Shown here: positions 1 through 6,736 of the stretch, in pieces
Numbering within the stretch: position 1 is the first letter of the stretch
Layout: every line of letters begins with the position of its first letter
NCBI GenBank assembly: GCA_020853175.1
Contig: JADYZK010000404.1
Location: forward strand, 1-8,112
Length of the DNA: 8,112 bases
Reading direction: 5' to 3'
Source: Bacteroidales bacterium
GTDB taxonomy: Bacteria; Bacteroidota; Bacteroidia; Bacteroidales; F082
Translations under genes and position numbers: made by a program
Notes under the pieces: model-generated
Told to the model about the DNA's origin: nothing
What the model saw: the letters and a program-made list of their open reading frames with translations, nothing else
The model's database searches: none

Positions 1-975
1 AGCCCTCATGATTCCAATTTCTTTGGTTCTTTCTTTCACAATCACCAGCATGATGTTGCTGATGCCGATGACTCCGGCCAGCAAAGTGCCGATGCCCACC
101 ACCCAAATTAAAGCACTGATGCCGCTAAACAATCCTGTCATTTGCTTAAACTCCTTCGCAAGGTTAAAAAAACCGATGGCACGGTCGTCTTCGGGAGCCA
201 CTTTGTGGCGTTCTTTTAATATTTTCATTGCTTTTTGTTCAACAACGCTCACTTCCACTCCGGGTTTAGAAGTCATGGCGAACCAACCCACGACATCACC
301 AAAGTTAAAGGCTTGTTGCATGGTGGTAAAGGGCATGTGGATGCTTTGCTCCTTGTCGCCACCAAAATTGATGTTGGCATTTTTAGGCGTAAAAACACCA
401 ACCACTTGAAAGTAAATGCCGTTGATGCGGATGTATTTTCCCAAAGGGTCTTCATCTTTTTCAAAGAGAATTTCGAGCACTCTTTTTCCGATTACCGCCA
501 CTTTTCTTTTTTGTTCGATGTCGGTGGCGTTGATGAAACGACCTTGCACGATGTTTGCCGGATCAATGAGGTTCCATTCGGGATAATCGCCAAATAGGCT
601 AAAGGCACCGGCTTTTTCGTTGCGCACTACGTTATTGCCTGTGCGGCGATTGTTGCCTTCGAGGCGAGGCGAAAGAAGCTCAAGCTCTTCGATGTTGTCC
701 TTGAGCACTTGGACATCACCGTTTTTGAAGTTATAATAACGGTTGCGCGGCAGTCCTTTGTAAGGCACAGTGGTGGAACGCGACCACATAAAAACGCTGT
801 TGGTGGCAAAATCGCCCATGCCGTTCATTACGCCATTTTTGAGGCCACTGCCCGATCCCAGCATCACCATCAGCATGAAAATACCCCAAAAAACACCAAA
901 AGCGGTGAGGGTCGTTCTCAGCTTGTTTTTTGTGAGACTGCTCCATATTTCCTGCCAACGATCACGATCAAACAT
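1..975 (-). CDS. MacB-type ABC transporter permease, second tandem paralogue (3' end outside window)
   Basis: The reading frame starts at the ATG at 975 and stays open to the left edge, giving 325 residues. It begins MFDRDRWQEIWSSLTKNKL, closely parallel to the first permease, then has helix 1 (FGVFWGIFMLMVMLGSG), a periplasmic domain containing YIRINGIYFQVVGVF, and helix 2 (LIWVVGIGTLLAGVIG). It reaches the coupling segment VKERTKEIGIMRA exactly at the edge. By comparison with its 411-residue neighbour, about 85 residues are missing. The periplasmic domain differs clearly from the first copy, so this is an old duplication and the pair may form a heterodimer. It starts 46 bases after the first permease gene. 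No Shine-Dalgarno site is visible. Confidence 0.92.
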   Translation of the reverse strand, partial: MFDRDRWQEIWSSLTKNKLRTTLTAFGVFWGIFMLMVMLGSGSGLKNGVMNGMGDFATNSVFMWSRSTTVPYKGLPRNRYYNFKNGDVQVLKDNIEELELLSPRLEGNNRRTGNNVVRNEKAGAFSLFGDYPEWNLIDPANIVQGRFINATDIEQKRKVAVIGKRVLEILFEKDEDPLGKYIRINGIYFQVVGVFTPKNANINFGGDKEQSIHMPFTTMQQAFNFGDVVGWFAMTSKPGVEVSVVEQKAMKILKERHKVAPEDDRAIGFFNLAKEFKQMTGLFSGISALIWVVGIGTLLAGVIGISNIMLVIVKERTKEIGIMRA

Positions 976-1021
976 TTTATTTTTAGGTTAAGGGTTCAAC
1001 TTTTGTGTGTTTTGATTTTTT

Positions 1022-2257
1022 TTATTCATCGCGCAGCGCTTCAATGGGTCGGATAGAAGCTGCCCGACGTGCAGGAATAAATCCGGCCAAGGCTCCGGCC
1101 ACGATCAATAAAATAGTGGCACCCACGGCAATTTGTATATTCACTTCTGGCTGTCTGAAGAAGGGCGTATCAATGTTTTTTGAGATGAGTTCGAGCAATC
1201 CTACGCCCAACACCAAGCCAATATATCCCGCAAAGCCAGTGATAAGGATGGCTTCTTGCATGATCAAGCTCACGATGCTGCCCGGTGTAGCACCCATCGC
1301 TTTGCGGATGCCGATTTCTTTGGTGCGGTCTTTCACCACAATCATCATAATGTTGCTAACGCCCACCACGCCGGCAATGATGGTGCCAATGCCAATAACC
1401 CAAATAAACATGCTAATGGAAGCAAATAGCTTTTTAAACTTTTGAAACTCTTCTACGCTATTCCAAAAAAACATGGCCCGCTCATCGCTGACATCAAAAT
1501 GATGACGAGCGGCCAACTTGGATTTGATGTCGTTTTCAATCCTTTTGGCTTCTTCCTCGTTGGCATCGCCCACCGTCACTACAATGCCTTGAACATTGCG
1601 TCCGGCACCAAAAACCCTTTGCGCCGCGCTCAACGGAACATATACCAATTGCATATTGTCATCGCGCCCGTCGTCGTCATTAAATACACCTATAACCTGA
1701 AAAGGAATACCATTTACGTGGATGTATTTTCCCAAAGCGGACTCTCCGTTTTTAAACAAAGCCTCTTTCACTTTGGTGCTGATGACCACCGATTTGCGTA
1801 CTTCGTTTTGGTCTTTGTCATTGATAAAACGGCCTTCAACGACAGTCAATTTTTCAACTGTTCCATAGTCGGGATGTATGCCGCGAATGCTGTAAGAACC
1901 AAATTCGTTTTTGTAAGAAACGGTGTTTCCCGACCAGATTTGGTAGCGCGAAGAAATCAATTCAACGCCTGAAACGGTTTTCGATAGGTACTCATAATCT
2001 TCATTTGTCATTTGTATGCTGCGTCCGGGCTGCATTCCGGCATGGGGCTTACTGGTTTGTCCGTTCCACATCCAAATGGCGTTGGTGGCCGACGAACGAA
2101 ATTCATTGGAGATGCCATTTTGCAATCCGATGCCTGAACCTTGCAAAATGATGAGCATAAAAATGCCCCAGGCCACCGAAAAACCGGTGAGAAAAGTACG
2201 GAGTTTGTTCTTCTCTATTGTACTGAAAATTTCCTGCCATTTGTCGAGGTCAAACAT
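1022..2257 (-). CDS. MacB-type ABC transporter permease, first of two tandem paralogues
   Basis: This 411-residue protein has the MacB permease layout. A short amphipathic N-terminus (MFDLDKWQEI, then KNKLRTFLTGF) leads to the first helix (about 22-42). A large periplasmic MacB_PCD-like domain covers about 43-270. Three C-terminal helices form the FtsX domain (about 280-307, 330-355 and 372-398). Between them is the conserved coupling segment KDRTKEIGIRKAMGA, and the end FIPARRAASIRPIEALRDE is standard for the family. It should dimerise, or pair with the next permease, and use the ATPase encoded 23 bases upstream. Bacteroidota often carry such ATPase-permease-permease sets with an HlyD-type periplasmic adaptor and a TolC-type channel. 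Those would be expected to the left of the window and are not seen here. Confidence 0.92.
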   Translation of the reverse strand: MFDLDKWQEIFSTIEKNKLRTFLTGFSVAWGIFMLIILQGSGIGLQNGISNEFRSSATNAIWMWNGQTSKPHAGMQPGRSIQMTNEDYEYLSKTVSGVELISSRYQIWSGNTVSYKNEFGSYSIRGIHPDYGTVEKLTVVEGRFINDKDQNEVRKSVVISTKVKEALFKNGESALGKYIHVNGIPFQVIGVFNDDDGRDDNMQLVYVPLSAAQRVFGAGRNVQGIVVTVGDANEEEAKRIENDIKSKLAARHHFDVSDERAMFFWNSVEEFQKFKKLFASISMFIWVIGIGTIIAGVVGVSNIMMIVVKDRTKEIGIRKAMGATPGSIVSLIMQEAILITGFAGYIGLVLGVGLLELISKNIDTPFFRQPEVNIQIAVGATILLIVAGALAGFIPARRAASIRPIEALRDE

Positions 2258-2280
2258 GGAACAGTGGTTTTTGAAATTGT

Positions 2281-2997
2281 TTATAAAGCTACAGCCAACG
2301 CAGGTTTGTCGGTCGTGTGAAAGCCGTTTTTTACATCTGTACCTATCAATCCGTCGTGCAGCCGAATGATGCGCTGGGTTTGATGTGCGATATCGTTTTC
2401 GTGGGTCACGATGAGGATAGTGATGCCACTTTGGTTGATTTCTTTAAAGAGACCCATTACTTCGTTGGAGGTGGCGCTGTCGAGGGCTCCCGTAGGCTCG
2501 TCGGCAAGAATAACTTTAGGTTGCGAAATGAGTGCGCGTGCAATGGCCAAGCGTTGTTTTTGTCCGCCCGAAAGCTCATTTGGAAGGTGTGAAGCCCAAT
2601 CGGTGAGCCCCACGCGTTCGAGATATTCCATGGCTGTTTTGTTGCGTTTGCGCCGCGGAACGCCTTGGTAATACAGCGGAAGAGCCACGTTTTCCATGGC
2701 GTTTTTAAAGCTGATGAGGTTGAACGACTGAAACACAAAACCCAAAAACTTGTTGCGCAACTGGGCTGCTTTGGTTTCGTTCATCTCTTTAATGGTGATG
2801 CCATCGAGCTGATAGTGTCCACTGTCGTGATTGTCGAGCAGGCCAATGATGTTCAGCAGGGTTGATTTTCCCGAGCCCGATGATCCCATAATAGAAACCA
2901 TTTCTCCTTTTTCAACTGTCAGGTCAATTCCTTTGAGCACATGCAAACTGTTGTGCCCCATTTGATAGCTTTTGTGTATTTGCGATAGTTGAATCAT
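2281..2997 (-). CDS. ABC transporter ATP-binding protein, MacB/LolD type
   Basis: I choose the ATG at 2997 (238 residues) because the protein then begins MIQLSQIHKSYQMG, typical of this family. An in-frame ATG at 3036 adds 13 residues with no family likeness. All nucleotide-binding motifs are present: Walker A GSSGSGKST (38-46), Q-loop Gln90, signature LSGGQ (142-146), Walker B VILADEP (162-168) and the switch His199 in VTHE. The length and the EPTGALDS segment fit the MacB/LolD/FtsE subfamily, which powers mechanotransmission-type exporters that drive periplasmic or outer-membrane steps rather than moving substrate through the membrane. The permease gene follows after 23 bases. The substrate cannot be read from the sequence. 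Known members handle macrolides, peptides, lipoproteins or siderophores. No Shine-Dalgarno site is visible. Confidence 0.93.
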   Translation of the reverse strand: MIQLSQIHKSYQMGHNSLHVLKGIDLTVEKGEMVSIMGSSGSGKSTLLNIIGLLDNHDSGHYQLDGITIKEMNETKAAQLRNKFLGFVFQSFNLISFKNAMENVALPLYYQGVPRRKRNKTAMEYLERVGLTDWASHLPNELSGGQKQRLAIARALISQPKVILADEPTGALDSATSNEVMGLFKEINQSGITILIVTHENDIAHQTQRIIRLHDGLIGTDVKNGFHTTDKPALAVAL

Positions 2998-3156
2998 CAG
3001 ATGTATTTTTGTAAAATAACTGACCAAAGAAATCATACACTGTGCCGAAAAATGTAAGCGTTTATTTATGAACTAATTAAGAAAAGAAAACTTTATCGCT
3101 ATACACCAAAAGTGTGCGCTGGCGATCATTTTTGATTAAAAACGAACACCTGAAAT
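2998..3156. other. AT-rich spacer between the sulfur operon terminator and the ABC operon
   Basis: This stretch must hold the promoter of the ABC exporter operon if that operon is transcribed independently. I looked for the Bacteroidota-type TAnnTTTG element and found only poor matches on the minus strand, such as TACATTTT about 70 bases before the start. I see no RNA gene, long repeat or convincing operator. Confidence 0.4.
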
Positions 3157-3186
3157 AAAAAAAAGCGGAACCTTATGGATTCCGCT
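3157..3186 (-). terminator. Intrinsic terminator of the sulfur operon
   Basis: Read on the minus strand, AGCGGAA and TTCCGCT (3180-3186 and 3164-3170) form a perfect 7-base-pair stem. It extends by two more G-C pairs past a bulged A to a four-base loop, and a run of Ts follows (3163-3157). It lies 36 bases past the stop of the 203-residue gene, so it ends that transcript. There is no T run on the other side, so it should act in one direction only. Confidence 0.85.
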
Positions 3187-3222
3187 CTAATGCCATTAGA
3201 AGTTTGAAAAAGAGCGATTAAT

Positions 3223-3834
3223 TTAAGAGCAACCGCCGGCTGTTTTCACCACTTCTACCGCGGCCGGAATTTTAGCTGCCGGTCCGGCGGCTTTGTTGAC
3301 CCCGCCTGAGGTTTTAAAGAATCGGCCATAATCAAAGGCGGCCTTTTCTGTTTTGGTTTGGGCCGTTGCGGGGTCAAAACCGTGGGTCAAAAGCTGTTGG
3401 TTTACGTCGAGGTCGTTGGCTACGGCCCTCAACTGCGTATATCCTTTTGAAACCAACAACTGTAGCGCCATCATGGCTTGTGTTTCGGTTTTTCCAAAAA
3501 TAAGGATGGGCTCATTTTTGTTGAGTTTCGACAGTTTTTTGTCGCTAAGAATTTCTCCGAAAGGCACAAACAACAGCTGCTTGAAAGCCGGTGTGGAAAG
3601 CTGGCTTTCTTCCATTAAAAAGAGAGCCGTGGTTTCGCGAGCTTGTGCTTCATTGAGACTAAGTAGTTGGTAGGGAAGTACTAAGGTAGCTTCTTGGTCA
3701 ATTTTTTCGAGCACTTGCTCGTTGGTGAGGCTGTAAGAAGGCGCCATCCACCATTGCGCCAGCATCACGCCCACGATCATTAGAACGAACAGCAGCGCAG
3801 CATTGGTGAGCCTTTTATCATTGGTCTTTTCCAT
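3223..3834 (-). CDS. Membrane-anchored degenerate rhodanese-like protein with C-terminal Gly-Gly-Cys-Ser
   Basis: This 203-residue protein has a charged N-terminus and one hydrophobic helix (about 11-29, LLFVLMIVGVMLAQWWM), so it is probably an N-in, C-out anchored periplasmic protein. Residues about 36-150 keep a rhodanese outline: a strand where LVDVR is usual (ATLVLPYQL), LLFVPFGEIL for the usual NIPxxEL segment, then EPILIFGKTETQA and a helix-strand pair ending LLVSKGYTQLRAV. Gly114 occupies the catalytic Cys position, and the CxxGxR loop is gone. An Ala/Gly/Pro-rich linker follows, then VEVVKTAGGCS. Cys202 is the only cysteine in the protein, so any sulfur chemistry must use the tail. 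It is the last gene of the operon, 18 bases after the fusion gene and followed by a terminator. The rhodanese assignment rests on pattern and context. It could be called hypothetical by sequence search alone. Confidence 0.78.
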   Translation of the reverse strand: MEKTNDKRLTNAALLFVLMIVGVMLAQWWMAPSYSLTNEQVLEKIDQEATLVLPYQLLSLNEAQARETTALFLMEESQLSTPAFKQLLFVPFGEILSDKKLSKLNKNEPILIFGKTETQAMMALQLLVSKGYTQLRAVANDLDVNQQLLTHGFDPATAQTKTEKAAFDYGRFFKTSGGVNKAAGPAAKIPAAVEVVKTAGGCS

Positions 3835-3852
3835 TTCTTTATTTTTTAAACG

Positions 3853-3867
3853 TTAACAACCGCCTTT
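3853..3867 (-). repeat. 15-base tail repeat, copy 2 (codes Lys-Gly-Gly-Cys-stop)
   Basis: AAAGGCGGTTGTTAA on the minus strand at the end of the YeeE-rhodanese fusion gene, identical to the copy at 5633-5647. Protein-level constraint explains much of the match. Identical choice at every synonymous position is suggestive of a shared origin but not proof. Confidence 0.75.
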
Positions 3868-5082
3868 TCCGGGTGGGGGTGGAACAATGTCAACAATAGT
3901 GGTGACGGGAGATGCTTTGGCATTGATTTTTTGCGCAGCCTCGCCGGTTTTGAAGGCGTCTTCGGCACGTGTTTTGAAACGCTCGCTGAAGAGGTTGGCT
4001 TGATCTTTTTCGGTTTCACCTGCTTTTTCGTTGAAGAAATGAGCAAAAAATCCGTTGAGGCCTCCTTCAAGCACCTGCACATTGTCGAATCCGTTCCGCC
4101 GCAACAGCAACCAAGCCTGGTCGGCATCGGTGGAGGAGTAGGAGTACAAAACAAGCTTTCCTTTGCTGCTTTCCAAGCGTTGTTTGGAGGTGTTTTTTAA
4201 AATATCGGCCAACGGAATGTTCACCGCTGCCGGTAAACTGAAGCGGCTGTATGCATCGCTCGAACGCAAATCAACCAAAACGAGGTCGTTTTCTGTTGGA
4301 TGCAAAAGTTTGTAAGCCACTTCTTCGGTTGAAATGTATTGCTTGCCTGCGGCGGCTTCTTCTAAAAGGGCTTTGGCATCTTTCTCAAACCATTTGCCGC
4401 TGGGACTGTCGGGAAGAAAAAGCACCAAAAAAGCTAAGGCAAGCAGGATAGCAAAAGGTGCGGTGTAGGAACGATGGAATAGGCCTTTAGGAGCATCAGT
4501 GATGCCATTCACGTTGTTTTCTATTTTGCGGGTGATGATGAAGGCTGCCAATGCAATCAGCGTTAAGGCTACCACAAAAACATCACGGCCTATGCCGAGG
4601 CTGTCATAAACCATCAGGCTTCCCAGATCGGCAGCATGATAAAGCGGCATAAAGGTATCGTAGAATGAACCAAAGATAAAAATACCGATCAGCATTCCGA
4701 TGACAAAAAACATGGCGTCAATCTTACCAATGACAGCGCCCACCATACTTGTGCCCGGGCAATAGCCGCCCAAAATAAATCCAAACCCCATAATAACGCC
4801 GCCTACAATAGCCGACCATAAAAAAGTGGGGTTGATGTACAACATATCATATTCAATCAAGCCAAGGTAGCTCATCAGCAGAAGACCAATTGCGGCGGTG
4901 ATTGCAGCGGTGAAAAACACGCGCAACACCACAAAATCGTAGCCGTAAAAGACTCCTGCCAGTTTTTTTGAGTTAGAGAACCCGCCTTGTTCCAGCACAT
5001 AGCCGAAACCCAATCCGATCACAAAAGCGAAAAAAAGATTCAAGTCGGGGTTAACAAATCCTTGTGGAATTAATGGTCCCAT
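3853..5082 (-). CDS. YeeE/YedE membrane half fused to a rhodanese-like domain, with C-terminal Gly-Gly-Cys
   Basis: Residues 1 to about 225 are a membrane domain of about six hydrophobic segments, with EQGGFSNSKKLAG near residue 31 and GGYCPGTS with Cys108, matching the second YeeE/YedE repeat. A basic loop (RKIENN to GLFHR, 185-204) precedes the last helix (about 207-224), so the positive-inside rule puts the C-terminal part in the periplasm. Residues about 250-345 are a rhodanese fold (LVLVDLRSSDAYSRF, VNIPLADIL, VLEGGLNGF). Its active-site loop reads LVLYSYSSTDAD, with Ser314 in place of the catalytic Cys, so it should be inactive as a sulfurtransferase. A charged, probably flexible segment (350-390) then leads to PPPPGKGGC at the end. 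Cys108 and Cys409 are the only cysteines. The gene probably works with the 174-residue half encoded 12 bases upstream. The next gene starts 18 bases downstream. Confidence 0.88.
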   Translation of the reverse strand: MGPLIPQGFVNPDLNLFFAFVIGLGFGYVLEQGGFSNSKKLAGVFYGYDFVVLRVFFTAAITAAIGLLLMSYLGLIEYDMLYINPTFLWSAIVGGVIMGFGFILGGYCPGTSMVGAVIGKIDAMFFVIGMLIGIFIFGSFYDTFMPLYHAADLGSLMVYDSLGIGRDVFVVALTLIALAAFIITRKIENNVNGITDAPKGLFHRSYTAPFAILLALAFLVLFLPDSPSGKWFEKDAKALLEEAAAGKQYISTEEVAYKLLHPTENDLVLVDLRSSDAYSRFSLPAAVNIPLADILKNTSKQRLESSKGKLVLYSYSSTDADQAWLLLRRNGFDNVQVLEGGLNGFFAHFFNEKAGETEKDQANLFSERFKTRAEDAFKTGEAAQKINAKASPVTTIVDIVPPPPGKGGC

Positions 5083-5094
5083 AGTGTTTTGGTA

Positions 5095-5619
5095 TTAATT
5101 GATCCAAAGTTTTCTGAAAAAATAAGCGATGACAAAGCCGGTGCCGAAAATTGCCATCATGGTCACAAAGCCAGCTGTTGAAAGCACGGCCATCCCACTC
5201 AAAGCGGCGCCGCTGGTGCAGCCGCGTCCAAATTGCGAGCCGAGGCCAAACAAAATACCGCCGGCAACAGCAAAAATTAACCTGCTTGTGTTGCTGATGC
5301 GCGGGCCTTTGTCAATTTTGAGTCCGGCTCTTCCCGACATAAAACCCGAGAAAAATGCACCACCCAAAACCCCAAAGGTGAGGAATACGAGCCAGTTACG
5401 CATGGGTCGTCCATCGCCTTCGGCAAAAAAGGAAGCATAAAAAGGATGCGCCTCAGCATATTCGGGCGAGATGCTTCCTATGGTTTCTATTACAACACTT
5501 TTGGCTGCACCACTGGCACCCAAACCCCTTCCGGTGATAAAAAAAGAGGCCAACAACACCAATCCCAGCAGGAAGCCTGCCAGGTAGGAGTTCATATACG
5601 ATTTAGGTTTTTGTTCCAT
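5095..5619 (-). CDS. YeeE/YedE family membrane protein, short (174-residue) half-transporter subunit
   Basis: The protein has hydrophobic segments at about 11-30, 76-96, 113-133 and 145-168. It carries the motif GRGCTSGAALSG, with Cys134 as its only cysteine, a hallmark of the YeeE/YedE (DUF395, sulphur-transport) family. In the characterised member TsuA, a thiosulfate uptake channel, conserved membrane cysteines pass the substrate along by transient S-S contacts. Full-length YeeE/YedE proteins contain two repeats of this type. Here the repeats are on two genes, because the next gene (12 bases downstream) carries the other half, with GGYCPG. The two products probably pair to form one channel. 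The gene starts 13 bases after the two-domain rhodanese gene. The substrate (thiosulfate, sulfane sulfur or another sulfur compound) and the direction of transport are inferred only from family and context. Confidence 0.88.
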   Translation of the reverse strand: MEQKPKSYMNSYLAGFLLGLVLLASFFITGRGLGASGAAKSVVIETIGSISPEYAEAHPFYASFFAEGDGRPMRNWLVFLTFGVLGGAFFSGFMSGRAGLKIDKGPRISNTSRLIFAVAGGILFGLGSQFGRGCTSGAALSGMAVLSTAGFVTMMAIFGTGFVIAYFFRKLWIN

Positions 5620-5632
5620 AACTTCTATTTTT

Positions 5633-5647
5633 TTAACAACCGCCTTT
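5633..5647 (-). repeat. 15-base tail repeat, copy 1 (codes Lys-Gly-Gly-Cys-stop)
   Basis: The last 15 bases of the two-domain rhodanese gene, AAAGGCGGTTGTTAA on the minus strand, match exactly the last 15 bases of the YeeE-rhodanese fusion gene, stop codon included. The third tail gene ends similarly but with different codons and an extra Ser. Confidence 0.75.
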
Positions 5648-6736
5648 CACCGCTTTAATTTCGATGGGAGCAGCAGATGGTTCGTTTGTGTTTTGACCGG
5701 TCGTTACCGGAAAATCATTCCTTTGTGCCTCAGACCAATAATGATTGGGCATGGGGCTTTTAATTAAAGCGTTGTGCATAAAGCTATTGGCTCCATAAAT
5801 GATGGAGTAAGCTTCGTAACCCAACATCCTGAGATAAGCCGTCAGATGCGCCGATTGATGTCCGGTGTGGCAATACACCACGATGGCTTTATCAGTGGGT
5901 AAACTGCTCAAAAAGTCGTCTGAAACCAGCGGTTGGCGCGGTGTAAAACGAACAGCTCCTTCAAGATGGCCATAGTCTAAGTATTGTTCTTCGGATACAT
6001 AATTGATGACAAAATACTTTTCCGGATGATGAACTACCTCTTTAAAGCTGAGCAAAAAGGAGGTTGTGTTTCCTGACAAAAGAGAATCGGCACGGCTTAG
6101 CACTCGTTCGTAAGGTGTGTTTCCGCTCACTGACAGTTGGGGCAACGGATGGTTTGCCACCAATTCGGCACTCGGGTTTTTTGAAATGTGGTTGATGAGG
6201 CTGTCGCCAAAGGCCAGGTCCCAGCCCGCTGCAGCAATGGCTTTGGTCCAGCCGCTCATGCCGAAACGCACGGAAAACACATTGTCGAAACCTAGCAGCC
6301 GCATGATGCCTGCAACATGGGCCGCCACTTGTCCGCGGCTGTCTGTAAACACAATTCGATCAAAAGCATTGGCATCAATGTCATTGTTGAAAAAGGCAAT
6401 GACCTTATCGGGACGCAGGTTGACCGCACCCGGCACGGAGCCTGAGGCAAATTGGTCGGTATCGCGCAGGTCAATCACCAAGATATTGCTGTCGCGCAAC
6501 ACGTAAAGATCGGCGGCACTCATCACTGCCGGAAAGGCGTTTGAAGCTACGTAATTTCCGTTTTGTTTGAAAAACAAGGCAAGGTCTTTCGCGGCATCCT
6601 GTTGAAGCGTTTCAGACAAGTCGTTCTGTTTGGCACTTCCGCAAGCCGTTGCAAATACAACCATCAGGGTCACTGAGGCCATAGCGGCAAAGCGACTAAT
6701 TAGGTTTAACGCTGTGTTATTTTTCAATCGTTTCAT
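5633..6736 (-). CDS. Lipoprotein with two rhodanese domains and a C-terminal Gly-Gly-Cys tail
   Basis: I place the start at 6736 (367 residues) because AGGAGG lies six bases upstream. An in-frame ATG at 6778 would add 14 basic residues and a longer overlap. The N-terminus is basic, then hydrophobic, and ends in FATACGS, a slightly atypical lipobox with Cys32 as the lipid site, so the protein is exported. Rhodanese domain 1 (about 73-170) has VIDLRDTDQF and VPGAVNL, but its active-site loop reads TDSRGQ with Asp132 where the catalytic Cys belongs. Domain 2 (about 225-325) keeps the loop VVYCHTGHQS with Cys289 and could carry a persulfide. The end is an Ala/Pro linker and KAVKGGC. Cys32, Cys289 and the terminal Cys367 are the only cysteines. 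Tandem rhodaneses usually keep the catalytic Cys in the second domain, as here. The GGC tail is not part of the rhodanese fold. The gene overlaps cytochrome b by 20 bases. Confidence 0.88.
   Translation of the reverse strand: MKRLKNNTALNLISRFAAMASVTLMVVFATACGSAKQNDLSETLQQDAAKDLALFFKQNGNYVASNAFPAVMSAADLYVLRDSNILVIDLRDTDQFASGSVPGAVNLRPDKVIAFFNNDIDANAFDRIVFTDSRGQVAAHVAGIMRLLGFDNVFSVRFGMSGWTKAIAAAGWDLAFGDSLINHISKNPSAELVANHPLPQLSVSGNTPYERVLSRADSLLSGNTTSFLLSFKEVVHHPEKYFVINYVSEEQYLDYGHLEGAVRFTPRQPLVSDDFLSSLPTDKAIVVYCHTGHQSAHLTAYLRMLGYEAYSIIYGANSFMHNALIKSPMPNHYWSEAQRNDFPVTTGQNTNEPSAAPIEIKAVKGGC

Noticed and set aside
8..597. Plus-strand reading frames of up to 133 codons over the left edge
   Set aside because: They are antisense shadows of the second permease, whose minus-strand frame is open throughout and matches the MacB family.
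1..975. Possible frameshift or pseudogene in the second permease, because no stop-bounded frame is evident there
   Set aside because: I translated it codon by codon from 975 to the edge. It is one intact frame, simply cut by the window.
1005..1972. Plus-strand frames of 146 and 176 codons
   Set aside because: They lie opposite the first permease gene and have no recognisable domain. The antisense gene explains the open frame.
2998..3100. Bacteroidota-type promoter for the ABC operon
   Set aside because: Only imperfect matches to TAnnTTTG, without a convincing -33 TTTG partner. A promoter probably exists but cannot be placed.
3101..3120. Small inverted repeat ACAC/GTGT upstream of the ABC operon, as a possible operator
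   Set aside because: The arms are only four bases and such repeats are frequent by chance. Nothing else supports a regulator site.
3223..6736. GGC ends as ubiquitin-like or ThiS/MoaD di-glycine sulfur carriers, or as a protein-sorting tail
   Set aside because: ThiS/MoaD-type carriers end in Gly-Gly with a beta-grasp fold, not in Cys on a rhodanese. Known bacterial sorting tails have a hydrophobic helix and a basic end, which are absent here. A metal-binding role is not excluded.
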